Shown here: positions 54,801 through 62,194 of the stretch, one piece after another
How the letters are laid out: the number at the start of each line of letters is the position of its first letter
How positions within the stretch are numbered: position 1 is the stretch's first letter
Source of the DNA: Candidatus Accumulibacter conexus
GTDB lineage: Bacteria > Pseudomonadota > Gammaproteobacteria > Burkholderiales > Rhodocyclaceae
Assembly: GCA_017592775.1 (NCBI GenBank)
Contig: JAGFNJ010000030.1
Coordinates: 1 to 64,000, forward strand
Direction: 5' to 3'
Length of the DNA stretch: 64,000 nucleotides
Notes under the pieces: model-generated
Database searches by the model: none
The model's input: only the letters and a program-made list of their open reading frames with translations
What the model was told of the DNA's origin: nothing
Translations under genes and position numbers: made by a program

Positions 54801-55004
54801 GCCGTACTGCGACGGAAAGTCGTTGAGATCAAAGATGCTGCCCTGGTCCGACTGGCCGATCGGCACCTGCGGCACGTCCGCGGTGAAGACGCGGCGACCG
54901 GGACGAACGTCGCGATAGTTGAGGTTTCCCTGCGCATCGGTGGCGTAGTGCCGGGTTGGTTCCTCGTAGGGCGAGTTCAGGATCGGGTTGTCGGCAGAAG
55001 CCAT
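51834..55004 (-). CDS. Type III-like restriction helicase/nuclease (Res)
   Basis: 1056 aa. SF2 helicase: Walker A MATGSGKT near residue 170, INDEAHHCY near 315, SATPFYLSGSG, and the motif V/VI stretch LSEGWDANTVTHVMGLRAF ... CEQVAGRALRR near 665. The C-terminal segment (about 915-960: SYLPDYLIRLR ... LILEISGF) looks like a PD-(D/E)xK nuclease, except that the Lys of the ExK triad is Ser; a Lys follows a few residues on (NQDKELK). First gene of the four-gene operon; the stop overlaps vapC. Could also belong to a phage-defence helicase family rather than true type III Res. Confidence 0.88.
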   Translation of the reverse strand: MASADNPILNSPYEEPTRHYATDAQGNLNYRDVRPGRRVFTADVPQVPIGQSDQGSIFDLNDFPSQYGEHLINTLRDALRSWRQAGYRGVSSRVTRDLLQYWFANPERAAHQKLFFAQQEAVEAAIWLNEVAEKSNTGTHVQNQLRQRQATASDDPANHLPRIAFKMATGSGKTVVMACLILYHYFNRREYRNDTRYVDYFLVLAPGITIRDRLNVLLPDGQSQQPSAAADYYRQRHLVPPAYQHALGELAHRLVITNYHEFLPRVLGGNKRTPFDGKLGDDGRKVESREDESQMLRRVLGGFKAGRRLLVINDEAHHCYLPRARGRDTELDNSATENERAAVWFSGLRACARRFQVRAVHDLSATPFYLSGSGFPAYSLFPWVVSDFGLIEAIEAGLVKIPFLPIDDSSQAIEEPVLKNLYENCKAELPRKGQRTQRREANEEDVGEAAPNLPALVRQALDQFYAHYDEYERGLRRRGELKADLFTAPPVFIVVCGNTAVSREVFKEIAGYERVDESGQRHAVPGRFPLFSNFDRDTARPLARPPTLLIDSDALEHSGQIDEGFKKVFAPEIERFKRQYRLRHPERGVEELSDAQLLREVVNTVGKVDTLGAHVRCVVSVAMLSEGWDANTVTHVMGLRAFGSQLLCEQVAGRALRRRHYFTDPKTGKFPPEYAHIIGIPFKLFQAGRSSHVDPPQYATLRALRERASLEIRFPNLIGYRLQTDSDRLAADFSGTPDYRLDTTRLPLETTLGTAVSEDRQTMRLRLDQLREQTVIYKLTRDYLRRIHGDEAQRADLRLFQQVRQIVERWYEEKLMVVGEDDPIYKRLVIYEDPQPVVESINRGIVAQAAEHERVLPILNHYNPQGSTRHVFGRTSRKTWPTKKSHVNLVVADTDTWEQIAAKTLEKLPAVESYVKNAFLDFRIPYISGGKERSYLPDYLIRLRTSKLRTGNLILEISGFNQDKELKRWAVRERWLPAVNNARSQLGLPPWYFAEITDIADIKPALTLAIRRIVEEIDAAPDTLGEALRLLASLPDDFYLDGREDPPLFEQREPFE

Positions 55005-55253
55005 GGGCGAGCGGGTGACCGGCTGGTAGGTGAGGGATTCTAACAGCCCCTGCTGGCTGTCGCCCGTGCCGTGCGGCAGCGGCCGTCAGCACACCGGCGC
55101 GATCGTTGCTGCCGTGCGGCAGGCATGAACTCCTGCCGCGCATCGGCGTCGAAGCGCTGCGCGCAGCCAGAGGCAGGGCAGCACGACGATTGTGCCGCTG
55201 CCGTCGGTGAAGCTGCCCACCCCTCCCCCCAACCACGATCCGAAGGACACTCC

Positions 55254-55841
55254 ATGCCCCCCCTCTCCAGCGCAGCACTCGAGCAGCTTTTCATCAACGC
55301 CCGCACGCACAACGCCTTCCGGCCCGAGCCGATCGCCGAGGCCACCCTGCGGCAGCTCTACGACCTGATGAAGTGGGGGCCGACGTCGATGAACTGCCAG
55401 CCGGCACGACTGGTCTTCATCACCAGCGCGGAAGGCAAGGCGCTGCTGGCGCCGGCGCTGTCGCCCGGCAACCTGGAGAAGACGCTGGCGGCGCCGGTGA
55501 CGGTGATCATCGCCACCGACAACCTGTTCCACGAACACCTGCCGACGATGTTTCCCGCCTACGACGCGCGACCGATGTTTGCCGCCAACGCCGAACTGGC
55601 CGCCAGCACCGCCTTTCGCAACGGCACGCTGCAGGGCGCCTACCTGATCCTGGCAGCGCGCGCACTCGGCCTCGACTGCGGCCCGATGTCCGGCTTCGAC
55701 GCCGGCAAGCTCAACGCCGCCTTCTTCGCCGACGGGCGCCATCAGGCCAACTTCCTCTGCAACCTCGGCATCGGCGACCCGGCCGGCGTGCATCCGCGGG
55801 GACCGCGACTCGCCTTCGACGAGGCCTGCCGCATCGTCTGA
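55254..55841 (+). CDS. rutE: Nitroreductase family protein, malonic semialdehyde reductase RutE-like
   Basis: 195 aa FMN-dependent oxidoreductase. RutE-type markers: [33 protein letters not shown] and [21 protein letters not shown]. In E. coli RutE reduces 3-hydroxypropionate semialdehyde precursors in pyrimidine degradation; no other rut genes are nearby, so a more general detoxification role is possible. Divergent from the res operon with a 249-bp gap. Confidence 0.85.
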   Translation: MPPLSSAALEQLFINARTHNAFRPEPIAEATLRQLYDLMKWGPTSMNCQPARLVFITSAEGKALLAPALSPGNLEKTLAAPVTVIIATDNLFHEHLPTMFPAYDARPMFAANAELAASTAFRNGTLQGAYLILAARALGLDCGPMSGFDAGKLNAAFFADGRHQANFLCNLGIGDPAGVHPRGPRLAFDEACRIV

Positions 55842-56030
55842 GCGGCCGTGCGGACGGGCCAGTACGTACCAGCAGCGCCCCCGGGGCTGCACGCCACCAC
55901 GGCCCCACCGCCCGGCAAGCGGCTCACAGCGGTTGCTGGTGTCGGATTCCTTTACAGCAGCCGCCTTACCGCCTCGCCAGGAATTTTCTGAAGTCCTTCA
56001 AAACAGCGACTTAAACGCGCCCTCCCATTG

Positions 56031-56046
56031 TGGCACGATACTTGCT
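56031..56046 (+). promoter_or_regulatory. Consensus sigma-54 promoter of the PEP-CTERM gene
   Basis: TGGCACG-N4-TTGCT, with GG at 56032-56033 (-24) and GC at 56044-56045 (-12) at the required 10-nt spacing. It lies 84 bp upstream of the ATG. Predicts control by RpoN and an enhancer-binding activator such as PrsR, known for exosortase systems. Confidence 0.85.
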
Positions 56047-56129
56047 TATCGGAGACTGCGGCACCCCGATGGGTTGCCAGACCAAAAAGCAATCGAGCAC
56101 CAGCAGCACACGACATGGAGATCGCAGGA

Positions 56130-56702
56130 ATGAACAAGAAGCTTTTGACGGCAGCGATGGCGCTGGCTTTCGTCGCGGGATCCGCGCAAGCCGGTGTCGT
56201 TTCCCCGATCACGCCGACGGCGGCTGAACTCGTCACCACCGGCGGCGAAGTGGTGATCTATTTTGCTGGCCAGACTGCCGGCTACGACAGCGTCCTCAAC
56301 CTGATCGAGCCAGCGGGCTTTGGCGGCAATCCGTTCTTCCACAACCACCAGACCACTGTGGGTACTGCCCTGAGTCTCGGCACCTACGCGGCAGGTACGG
56401 TGCTGCGTTTCCGCATGGACGTCCTGAGCACTGGCGACAAGTTCTTCACCGGCCCCGGTGCAGGCAATCCGGACGGCCTGGTGCACGTCGGCCACGCAAA
56501 CTGGGCTGCTGACGCCGTCATTCCGGTCGCCGGCCTGTGGGTCGGCTTCGAGGATCTCCTTGGCGGCGGCGACGGTGACTACGACGACAACCAGTTCGTC
56601 TTCACCAACGTCCGCTCCGACATTCCCGAGCCGGGCTCGCTGGCCCTCCTGGGAGGCGCCGCGCTGGCTGCAGCCGGACTTCGTCGCCAGCGCTTCCTGT
56701 AA
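56130..56702 (+). CDS. PEP-CTERM sorted surface protein with DUF4114 motif
   Basis: 190 aa. Signal peptide 1-21 (MNKKLLTAAMALAFVAGSAQA). The mature part holds a DUF4114-like segment (GLWVGFEDLLGGGDGDYDDNQFVFTNV), probably Ca-binding because of its Asp/Gly pattern. The C-terminal sorting signal is IPEPGSLALLGGAALAAAGL followed by RRQRFL: PEP motif, hydrophobic helix, basic end. Exosortase should cleave at PEP for export to the cell surface or matrix. A GGAG at 56117 supports the ATG at 56130; an ATG at 56115 is possible. No exosortase gene is in the window. Confidence 0.92.
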   Translation: MNKKLLTAAMALAFVAGSAQAGVVSPITPTAAELVTTGGEVVIYFAGQTAGYDSVLNLIEPAGFGGNPFFHNHQTTVGTALSLGTYAAGTVLRFRMDVLSTGDKFFTGPGAGNPDGLVHVGHANWAADAVIPVAGLWVGFEDLLGGGDGDYDDNQFVFTNVRSDIPEPGSLALLGGAALAAAGLRRQRFL

Positions 56703-56759
56703 ACGGCATCACTCGGGCTGTCGCGGCGACCCCGGCGCAACCGGGTGCCCCGACGATGC

Positions 56760-56791
56760 GGCCGCTGGCAGCTCTTGTCGCCAGCGGCCGT
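56760..56791 (+). terminator. 11-bp perfect hairpin after the PEP-CTERM gene
   Basis: CGGCCGCTGGC and GCCAGCGGCCG around a 10-nt loop, 58 bp after the stop. Followed by TTGCCATTTG rather than a clean T-run. Likely the transcription end or an mRNA-stabilising hairpin. Confidence 0.55.
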
Positions 56792-56897
56792 TGCCATTTG
56801 CTCCGGTCGCGGCAGACGGTCGCAGCGGCGATCCTCGGCGGGCAAATGCCCCCGACCGCGATCGCGCCAGGTCAGCGCCGGAACTCGCCAGCCGAAA

Positions 56898-57290
56898 TCA
56901 GAAGAGCTTGAGCCCGTGCAGCAAAACGGCGGCAATCGACAGTGGTGCGACGAAGCGAACGAGGAAGAAGACCGCCCGGACCAGCCAGGAATTGCGCAGC
57001 TCACCGTGGTTGCCCAGTTGCCGGGCCGTCTCCGGCAGGCCATAGACCCAGCCGACGAAGAAGCAGATCAGGATTCCTCCCAGCGGCAGGAGCAGGTTGG
57101 AACTCAGGAAGTCGAACAGCTCGAAGGGGTTCATGCCGAACAGCCTGAGGTCGGCGAGCATCACCCGCGTTGCCGTCAGCGGGATGTTCTGGTCGGCGCG
57201 AAAGTAACTGCCGTAGGTCAGCATGCAGCCCATGCCGATGGAAAGCTTGACGAAGGCCAGTCCGAGTGCCGCAGGTGGCGCGTTGCCCTT
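56898..57290 (-). pseudogene. Decayed sodium:neurotransmitter symporter (NSS family)
   Basis: On the minus strand the frame reads ALGLAFVKLSIGMGCMLTYGSYFRADQNIPLTATRVMLAD, the TM6 region of NSS transporters, and then jumps directly into LRLFGMNPFELFDFLSSNLLLPLGG, which belongs to the last helices. About 180 residues normally lie between these parts, and the N-terminal five helices are also missing. The first ATG in the frame is at 57233, but homology-like sequence continues upstream to about 57290. A remnant with a large internal deletion and a lost 5' end; no transport function is expected. Confidence 0.78.
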
Positions 57291-57376
57291 GCGGCAGCCG
57301 CAGCGAAGGCCGCGTCTTCGGCCTATGATGCCGCTCTGGCTCGTTTCATGCTGCGCTCGCCGCAGGAGGTACAGCG

Positions 57377-57865
57377 ATGCAGATCGTCAGGTGGATCGGA
57401 ATCGGGGTGGTCACCATCGCCTTGCTGACCGTGCTCGCCGGCCGGATCGGACTCTTCGGCGGCACGCCGCCCGACGACATCGGGGTGCACGCGGGCCGGC
57501 TCAAGCCGCCATCGGAGACCGCCAACAGCGTCAGCAGCCAGGCGTTCCTGTGGTCCGGACACGCGCAGCGGCAGCAGGCACAGATCGCCCCGCTGCCGCT
57601 GCGCGGCGACGGACCGGCGACGATCGCCAGGCTGCAGGCACTGCTGCAGGGGCAGCCCGGCGTGACCATCGTCGACCGTCGCGACGACTATCTCTACGTC
57701 CGCTGCGAGACGCGACTGATGAAGTTCGTCGACGACGTCGAGTTCTGGTACGACGCCGGCAGCGGGGTGATCCAGGTGCGCTCGGCGTCGCGCGTCGGGC
57801 GCAGCGATTTCGGCGTCAATCGCCGGCGCATCGAGGAACTGCGGGCCCGGCTAGCGGCTTCCTGA
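57377..57865 (+). CDS. DUF1499 domain protein
   Basis: 162 aa. N-terminal membrane anchor or signal (about residues 4-24), then the DUF1499 pattern: LKPPSETANSVSSQA near 42 and DDYLYVRCETRLMKFVDDVEFWYDAGSGVIQVRSASRVGRSDFGVNRRRIEELR. A GGAGG Shine-Dalgarno precedes the ATG. Function unknown; convergent with the amino acid ABC transporter. Confidence 0.88.
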   Translation: MQIVRWIGIGVVTIALLTVLAGRIGLFGGTPPDDIGVHAGRLKPPSETANSVSSQAFLWSGHAQRQQAQIAPLPLRGDGPATIARLQALLQGQPGVTIVDRRDDYLYVRCETRLMKFVDDVEFWYDAGSGVIQVRSASRVGRSDFGVNRRRIEELRARLAAS

Positions 57866-57892
57866 CGTGGAGCCGACAGCCGCAGCGCGATG

Positions 57893-57920
57893 ACGCCCGG
57901 GCGCCCCGGCGCCCGGGCGT
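57893..57920. terminator. Perfect 13-bp hairpin between convergent genes
   Basis: ACGCCCGGGCGCC and GGCGCCCGGGCGT separated by 2 nt, lying between the DUF1499 gene and the convergent ABC ATPase gene. Very stable; no T-run. Probably a bidirectional terminator. Confidence 0.5.
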
Positions 57921-57966
57921 GCAACCGCCGGCAGCAGCCGGACTGCCGCCCCCGCGCTGCGGCGCG

Positions 57967-58731
57967 CTACAGCATGTTCTGGAGAAAGGCGCGCGTGCGC
58001 GGGTGTTCGGGGGCGGCAAACAGCTCGCGTGCCCGACGCGCCTCGAGGATCTCGCCGCCGTCCATGAAGACGACGCGGCTCGCCACCTCGCGCGCGAAAG
58101 CCATTTCGTGCGTCACCACGAGCATCGTCATGTGTTCTTCTGCCAGTTCGCGGATGGTACGCAGGACTTCGCCGGTGAGTTCCGGGTCGAGCGCCGAAGT
58201 CGGCTCGTCGAAGAGCATGATGTCCGGCTCCATCGCCAGCGCCCGGGCAATCGCGACGCGCTGCTTCTGGCCGCCGGAAAGCCGCGACGGATGGCTTGCC
58301 TGCCTGTCGAGCAGGCCGACCTTGCGCAGCAGTTCCTCGGCTCGCGGGATGATCTCGTCGCGCCGCAGCCCCTTGACGGTGATCGGCGCCTCGATGACGT
58401 TCTGCAGCACCGTCAGGTGCGGAAACAGGTTGAAGTGCTGGAACACTATTCCCATCCGGCGACAGATGCGCCGGATGTCGGCGTCGGGGGCATAGCGGCA
58501 GACGCCATCGGCCGTGGTGGCGACCAGCGTTTCGCCCTCGATGTCGATGCTGCCGCGGTTGATCGTCTCGAGATGGTTGAGGCAACGCAGGAAGGTGCTC
58601 TTGCCGGACCCCGACGGGCCGATGACGGCCACCACTTCGCCCTTGTCGACCGCCAGCGAAACGCCCCTGAGCACTTCGACCGCGGCAAAGCGCTTGTGGA
58701 CGCCGCGCGCATCGATCATCCGGTCAGCCAT
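57967..58731 (-). CDS. Polar amino acid ABC transporter ATP-binding protein (GlnQ-like)
   Basis: 254 aa. Walker A GPSGSGKST, Q-loop, signature LSGGQKQRV, Walker B MLFDEPTSALDPE and H-loop VVTHEM. The order SBP-permease-ATPase on the minus strand and high similarity to GlnQ/ArtP types support amino acid uptake. The start overlaps the permease gene by 8 nt. Compared with typical GlnQ a short insert lies after the Walker A region (LVATTADGVCRYAPDADIR). Confidence 0.93.
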   Translation of the reverse strand: MADRMIDARGVHKRFAAVEVLRGVSLAVDKGEVVAVIGPSGSGKSTFLRCLNHLETINRGSIDIEGETLVATTADGVCRYAPDADIRRICRRMGIVFQHFNLFPHLTVLQNVIEAPITVKGLRRDEIIPRAEELLRKVGLLDRQASHPSRLSGGQKQRVAIARALAMEPDIMLFDEPTSALDPELTGEVLRTIRELAEEHMTMLVVTHEMAFAREVASRVVFMDGGEILEARRARELFAAPEHPRTRAFLQNML

Positions 58732-59377
58732 CGTAAACCGCGTGCTTCCTTTCCAGGTACTGGAAACCGAGCGTCAGGACCAGCGTCATCAGCAGGTAGA
58801 ACGCCGCCGCGACGACGAAGGGCATCGTCGTGAAATCGCGCTGGACGATGCCGCGGGCGGCGCGCAGCAGGTCATTCATCGCCAGGACGTAGATCAGCGA
58901 CGTGTCCTTGACGAGCGTGATCGTCTCGTTGCTCAGCGGCGGCAGGATGCGCTTGAAGACCTGCGGCAGGATGATTCGTCGCATCGTCTGCGCGTAGCTC
59001 AGGCCGAGGACACGCGCACCTTCGTACTGGCCGCGATCGATCGACTGGATGCCGGCGCGGAAGATCTCGGCGAAGTACGCCGCATAGTTGAGGACGAAGG
59101 CGACGATGGCCGCCGGAAAATCCGGCAGGCGGACACCGATCACCGGCACGAAAGGCAGCGCGAAATAGATGAACAGCATCTGCAGCATCAGCGGCGTGCC
59201 GCGCATCAGCCAGATGTAGCCATTGACCAGGCCGCTGACGAAGACGAAGCGCGAAACCCGGACGAGGGCCAGGGCGAGGCCGAGCGGCACCGAGAGGACG
59301 AAGCTGATGAGGAAGACCTGCAGCGTCACCCCCGTTCCCTCGAGCAGGGGGCCGATGATGCGGACCAGGTAGTCCAT
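58724..59377 (-). CDS. Polar amino acid ABC transporter permease (GlnP/HisM-like)
   Basis: 217 aa, five hydrophobic helices. HisMQ-type segments: LEGTGVTLQVFLISFVLSVPLGLAL, YIWLMRGTPLMLQMLFIYFALP, and the EAA loop GARVLGLSYAQTMRRIILPQVFKRILPPLSNE. Between the SBP (6 bp upstream) and the ATPase. A single permease gene, so the transporter would use a homodimer. Confidence 0.93.
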   Translation of the reverse strand: MDYLVRIIGPLLEGTGVTLQVFLISFVLSVPLGLALALVRVSRFVFVSGLVNGYIWLMRGTPLMLQMLFIYFALPFVPVIGVRLPDFPAAIVAFVLNYAAYFAEIFRAGIQSIDRGQYEGARVLGLSYAQTMRRIILPQVFKRILPPLSNETITLVKDTSLIYVLAMNDLLRAARGIVQRDFTTMPFVVAAAFYLLMTLVLTLGFQYLERKHAVYDG

Positions 59378-59383
59378 CCGGGA

Positions 59384-60187
59384 CTATTTCTTGATGATGT
59401 CCTTGCCGAACCATTTCGTCGATATCGCAGCGGCCGAACCGTCGTTCTTCATCTCGTCGAGCGTCTTCTGCAGACGCGCCATCAGTTCGACGTCGTCCTT
59501 GCGCGTACCGACGCCGTAGTCCTCGGTGCCGAAGTTTTCGTCGAGGACGCGGTACTCGCCGGGCTTCCTGGCGGTGTAGTAGCGACCGACGACCTCGTCG
59601 ACGACCAGCGCGTCGAGCCGGCCGGCGCGCACATCCATCAGCGCGGTGACGTTGTCGCCGAACTTCTTCAGTTCCTTGAGTGACTTCACGGTGGCCGCGT
59701 CGCGCTCGATGGCCTCGATCGCGCTGCTGCCCTCCTGCACGCCGACGACCTTGCCGGCAAGGTCAGCCTTGGTCCTGAGTGACGATGCTTCCGGGACGAC
59801 GATGATCTGCCGGTTCTCGAGGTAGGGCGTGGTGAACAGGATCTTCTCCTTGCGCGCATCGGTGATCGTCAGTCCGTTCCACAACACGTCAACCCGCTTG
59901 CCGTTCAGTTCGGCTTCCTTGGCATTCCAGTCGATCGGCTTGAAGCGGACCTCGGCGCCGAGCCGCTTCCCGGCTTCGCGGGCGAGATCGATGTCGAAGC
60001 CGACGAGCGTGTTCTGTTCGTCGCGAAAGCCCATCGGCGGGAAGTTGTCGTCCAGTCCGACGACGATGGCGACGGCCGGCGCCGGTGCTGCCGCCGGTTT
60101 CGCGGCAGCATCCTCCTTCTTGCCGCAGGCCGCGAGCAGCGCGGTGGTCAGGACGACGATCGACAGAACTGCGGTTCCTTTGTTCAT
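59384..60187 (-). CDS. Polar amino acid ABC transporter substrate-binding lipoprotein
   Basis: 267 aa. Lipoprotein signal with lipobox LLAAC (Cys at about residue 21), Ala/Pro linker, then the SBP_bac_3 fold: VGLDDNFPPMGFRDEQNTLVGFDIDLARE, VDVLWNGLTITDARKEKILFT, and VVGVQEGSSAIEAIE. Start ATG at 60187 chosen over 60205 since it gives a clean signal peptide. Ligand likely a polar amino acid; not resolved. Confidence 0.93.
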   Translation of the reverse strand: MNKGTAVLSIVVLTTALLAACGKKEDAAAKPAAAPAPAVAIVVGLDDNFPPMGFRDEQNTLVGFDIDLAREAGKRLGAEVRFKPIDWNAKEAELNGKRVDVLWNGLTITDARKEKILFTTPYLENRQIIVVPEASSLRTKADLAGKVVGVQEGSSAIEAIERDAATVKSLKELKKFGDNVTALMDVRAGRLDALVVDEVVGRYYTARKPGEYRVLDENFGTEDYGVGTRKDDVELMARLQKTLDEMKNDGSAAAISTKWFGKDIIKK

Positions 60188-60509
60188 TCTTCTTCTTTCG
60201 TGCAAGGGGAACGATATCGGCAGCGGAGGGCATGTCGGCGGCTGCAGCGACAGATGGCGGCAGCGCCATGCCCGGCGACGGGTGCAGCGAGGGCGACAGT
60301 ATACCCAAGGAACGACCGCGATGGCCGGCTGCCGTCAGTTCTCCGCCCCGTCTTCGTCCGCAACAGAGACGGCGACCGGTCGATCAGCACCTCGCAGCAC
60401 CACTCCTTCGCCCCGCCGCAGCGCCGGGGCGCGGCGGCATGTCGTCGCGCCAGCGGCCCGGCAGCCGGTCCGATCCTCGCCTGCGGCGATTCCCGACCGG
60501 CGCCGCAGC
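60188..60509. other. Intergenic region between pst operon and amino acid ABC operon
   Basis: About 320 bp. Open frames here have no convincing ribosome sites. The promoter of the substrate-binding protein gene must be here. No phoU follows pstB, unlike in the E. coli pst operon. Confidence 0.45.
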
Positions 60510-61316
60510 TCAACCGTAACGACCTTCGATGTAGTCGGCCGTCTCCGGGTGCGCCGGGGTGACGAACACCTCGTCGGTTCGCCCATGCTCGACGACCCGG
60601 CCCATCAGCATGAAGATGCACTCCTCGCTGGCGCGCCGCGCCTGCGCCATGTTGTGGGTGACGATCAGGATGGTGTACTGCCCGCGCAGTTCCCAGAGCA
60701 GTTCCTCGACCGCTTCGGTTCCCTTGGGATCGAGCGCCGAGCACGGTTCGTCCATCAGCAGCACCTTCGGCTTGACCGGCAGCAGGCGGGCGATGCACAG
60801 CTTCTGCTGTTCCTCGAGTGAGAGTTCGGTCGCCTTGCGCCGCAGGCGGTCCTTCACCTGGTCCCAGAGCAGGACCTGCCGCAACGACTGCTCGACGATC
60901 TCGTCCGGCGTTCCCTGCGCCACGTCGCCGCCGCCCTTGGCGTGCAGGCGGTGGCTGAAGAGGATGTTGTCGCGAATCGAGATCGGCAGTGGGTTCGGCC
61001 GCTGGAAGACCATTCCGACCTGCTTGCGCACCTGCACCAGTTCGACATGCGGGTCATAGATGTTCTCGTTCATGACGTGCACGCTGCCTTCGATGCGCAC
61101 GTAACCGAGACGCTCGTTGATGCGGTTGACGCTGCGCAGGAAGGTGCTCTTGCCACAGCCCGAGGGACCGATCATCGACGTGATCAGTCCTTCGCGGATG
61201 CGCAGGTCGACGTCGTAGAGGGCCTGGAAGGTGCCGTACCAGAGATTCAGCTTCTCGCTGGCGATGGCATGGCGGGGAATCGGCTGCATCGGTGCAGCGG
61301 TCTGTTCGTTGTTCAT
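60510..61316 (-). CDS. pstB: Phosphate ABC transporter ATPase, copy with degenerate signature motif
   Basis: 268 aa. Walker A GPSGCGKST, Walker B LLMDEPCSALDPKG and H-loop VTHN (His near residue 220) are intact. The ABC signature, normally LSGGQQQRL, is LSLEEQQKL (about 164-172), losing both glycines. The last gene of pstC-pstA-pstB-pstB. A normal PstB homodimer needs LSGGQ from each subunit, so this copy probably works with the other PstB, which keeps that motif. The frame is open upstream; the ATG at 61316 gives a usual N-terminus. Confidence 0.92.
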   Translation of the reverse strand: MNNEQTAAPMQPIPRHAIASEKLNLWYGTFQALYDVDLRIREGLITSMIGPSGCGKSTFLRSVNRINERLGYVRIEGSVHVMNENIYDPHVELVQVRKQVGMVFQRPNPLPISIRDNILFSHRLHAKGGGDVAQGTPDEIVEQSLRQVLLWDQVKDRLRRKATELSLEEQQKLCIARLLPVKPKVLLMDEPCSALDPKGTEAVEELLWELRGQYTILIVTHNMAQARRASEECIFMLMGRVVEHGRTDEVFVTPAHPETADYIEGRYG

Positions 61317-61378
61317 CGTCGGTCGTATCCGTGTCCTTGATGTTGCTGGCGCCGCCGTGGCGGGCCGGCGCCTGGTGG

Positions 61379-62194
61379 CTAGCCGAAGCGGCCCTCGACG
61401 TAGTCGCGCGTTCGCTGATCCTTCACCTCGCCGGTGAACAGGTCCTCGGTGACGCCGATCTCGACACACTCGCCGCCAAGAAAGAAGGCTGTGCGGTCGG
61501 CGAGACGCCGCGCCTGCTGCACGAGGTTGGTGACGAGGATGATCGTCACTTCCTGGCGCAACTCCTTCAGCACATCCTCGATGCGCATCGTCGTCACCGG
61601 GTCGACGGCGATCGAGAACTCGTCGAGCATCAGCAGATCCGGTTCCTGCGACAACGCGCGGGCGATCGTCAGGCGCTGCTGCTGGCCGCCGGAGAGCAGG
61701 CTGCCGAGCGCGTTCAGGCGGTCCTTGACTTCGTCCCAGAGCGCGGCGCGGGTCAGGCAGCGCTGGACGATGACGTCGAGTTCTGCCTTCTCCGTGATGC
61801 CGCGCAGGCGCGGCGACAGCGCGACGTTGTCGTACACCGTCATCGGCAGTCCGACCGGCAGCGGAAAGACGACGCCGATGCGGCTGCGCAGGGCATAGAC
61901 ATTGTTCAGTCGGCGCGTGTCACGGCCGGCGAAGTGGATCTCGCCTTCCACCCGCATGCCGCTGGTGAACACATCCATGCGGTTGATCGCCTTCAGGAAC
62001 GAGGTCTTGCCGGCGTTCGCCGGGCCGATGATGCCGAAGATCTCGTGCTCGCGGATCGACAGGCTGACGTCGCGCAGCGCCGCCTCGCTGCCGTAGCGGA
62101 TCGTCAGGTTGCGCACCTCGAGCTTGTTCGGAACGGCGGCGACCGCCTGCTGGCTGGCGTCGGCGAGCGGCGCCGGGGATGCGACATCTACCAT
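61379..62194 (-). CDS. pstB: Phosphate ABC transporter ATPase, copy lacking the H-loop histidine
   Basis: 271 aa. Walker A GPANAGKTS and signature LSGGQQQRL (about 167-175) are intact. The H-loop reads VTNLVQQ, with Asn (about 223) where the switch His belongs, and the Walker B end is altered (LLMLDEFSIAVDP instead of DEPTSALDP). It complements the other PstB copy, which has the His but not LSGGQ. Starts inside the pstA 3' end at ATG 62194, after a GGAAGAAG ribosome site; an ATG at 62215 is also open. Confidence 0.92.
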   Translation of the reverse strand: MVDVASPAPLADASQQAVAAVPNKLEVRNLTIRYGSEAALRDVSLSIREHEIFGIIGPANAGKTSFLKAINRMDVFTSGMRVEGEIHFAGRDTRRLNNVYALRSRIGVVFPLPVGLPMTVYDNVALSPRLRGITEKAELDVIVQRCLTRAALWDEVKDRLNALGSLLSGGQQQRLTIARALSQEPDLLMLDEFSIAVDPVTTMRIEDVLKELRQEVTIILVTNLVQQARRLADRTAFFLGGECVEIGVTEDLFTGEVKDQRTRDYVEGRFG

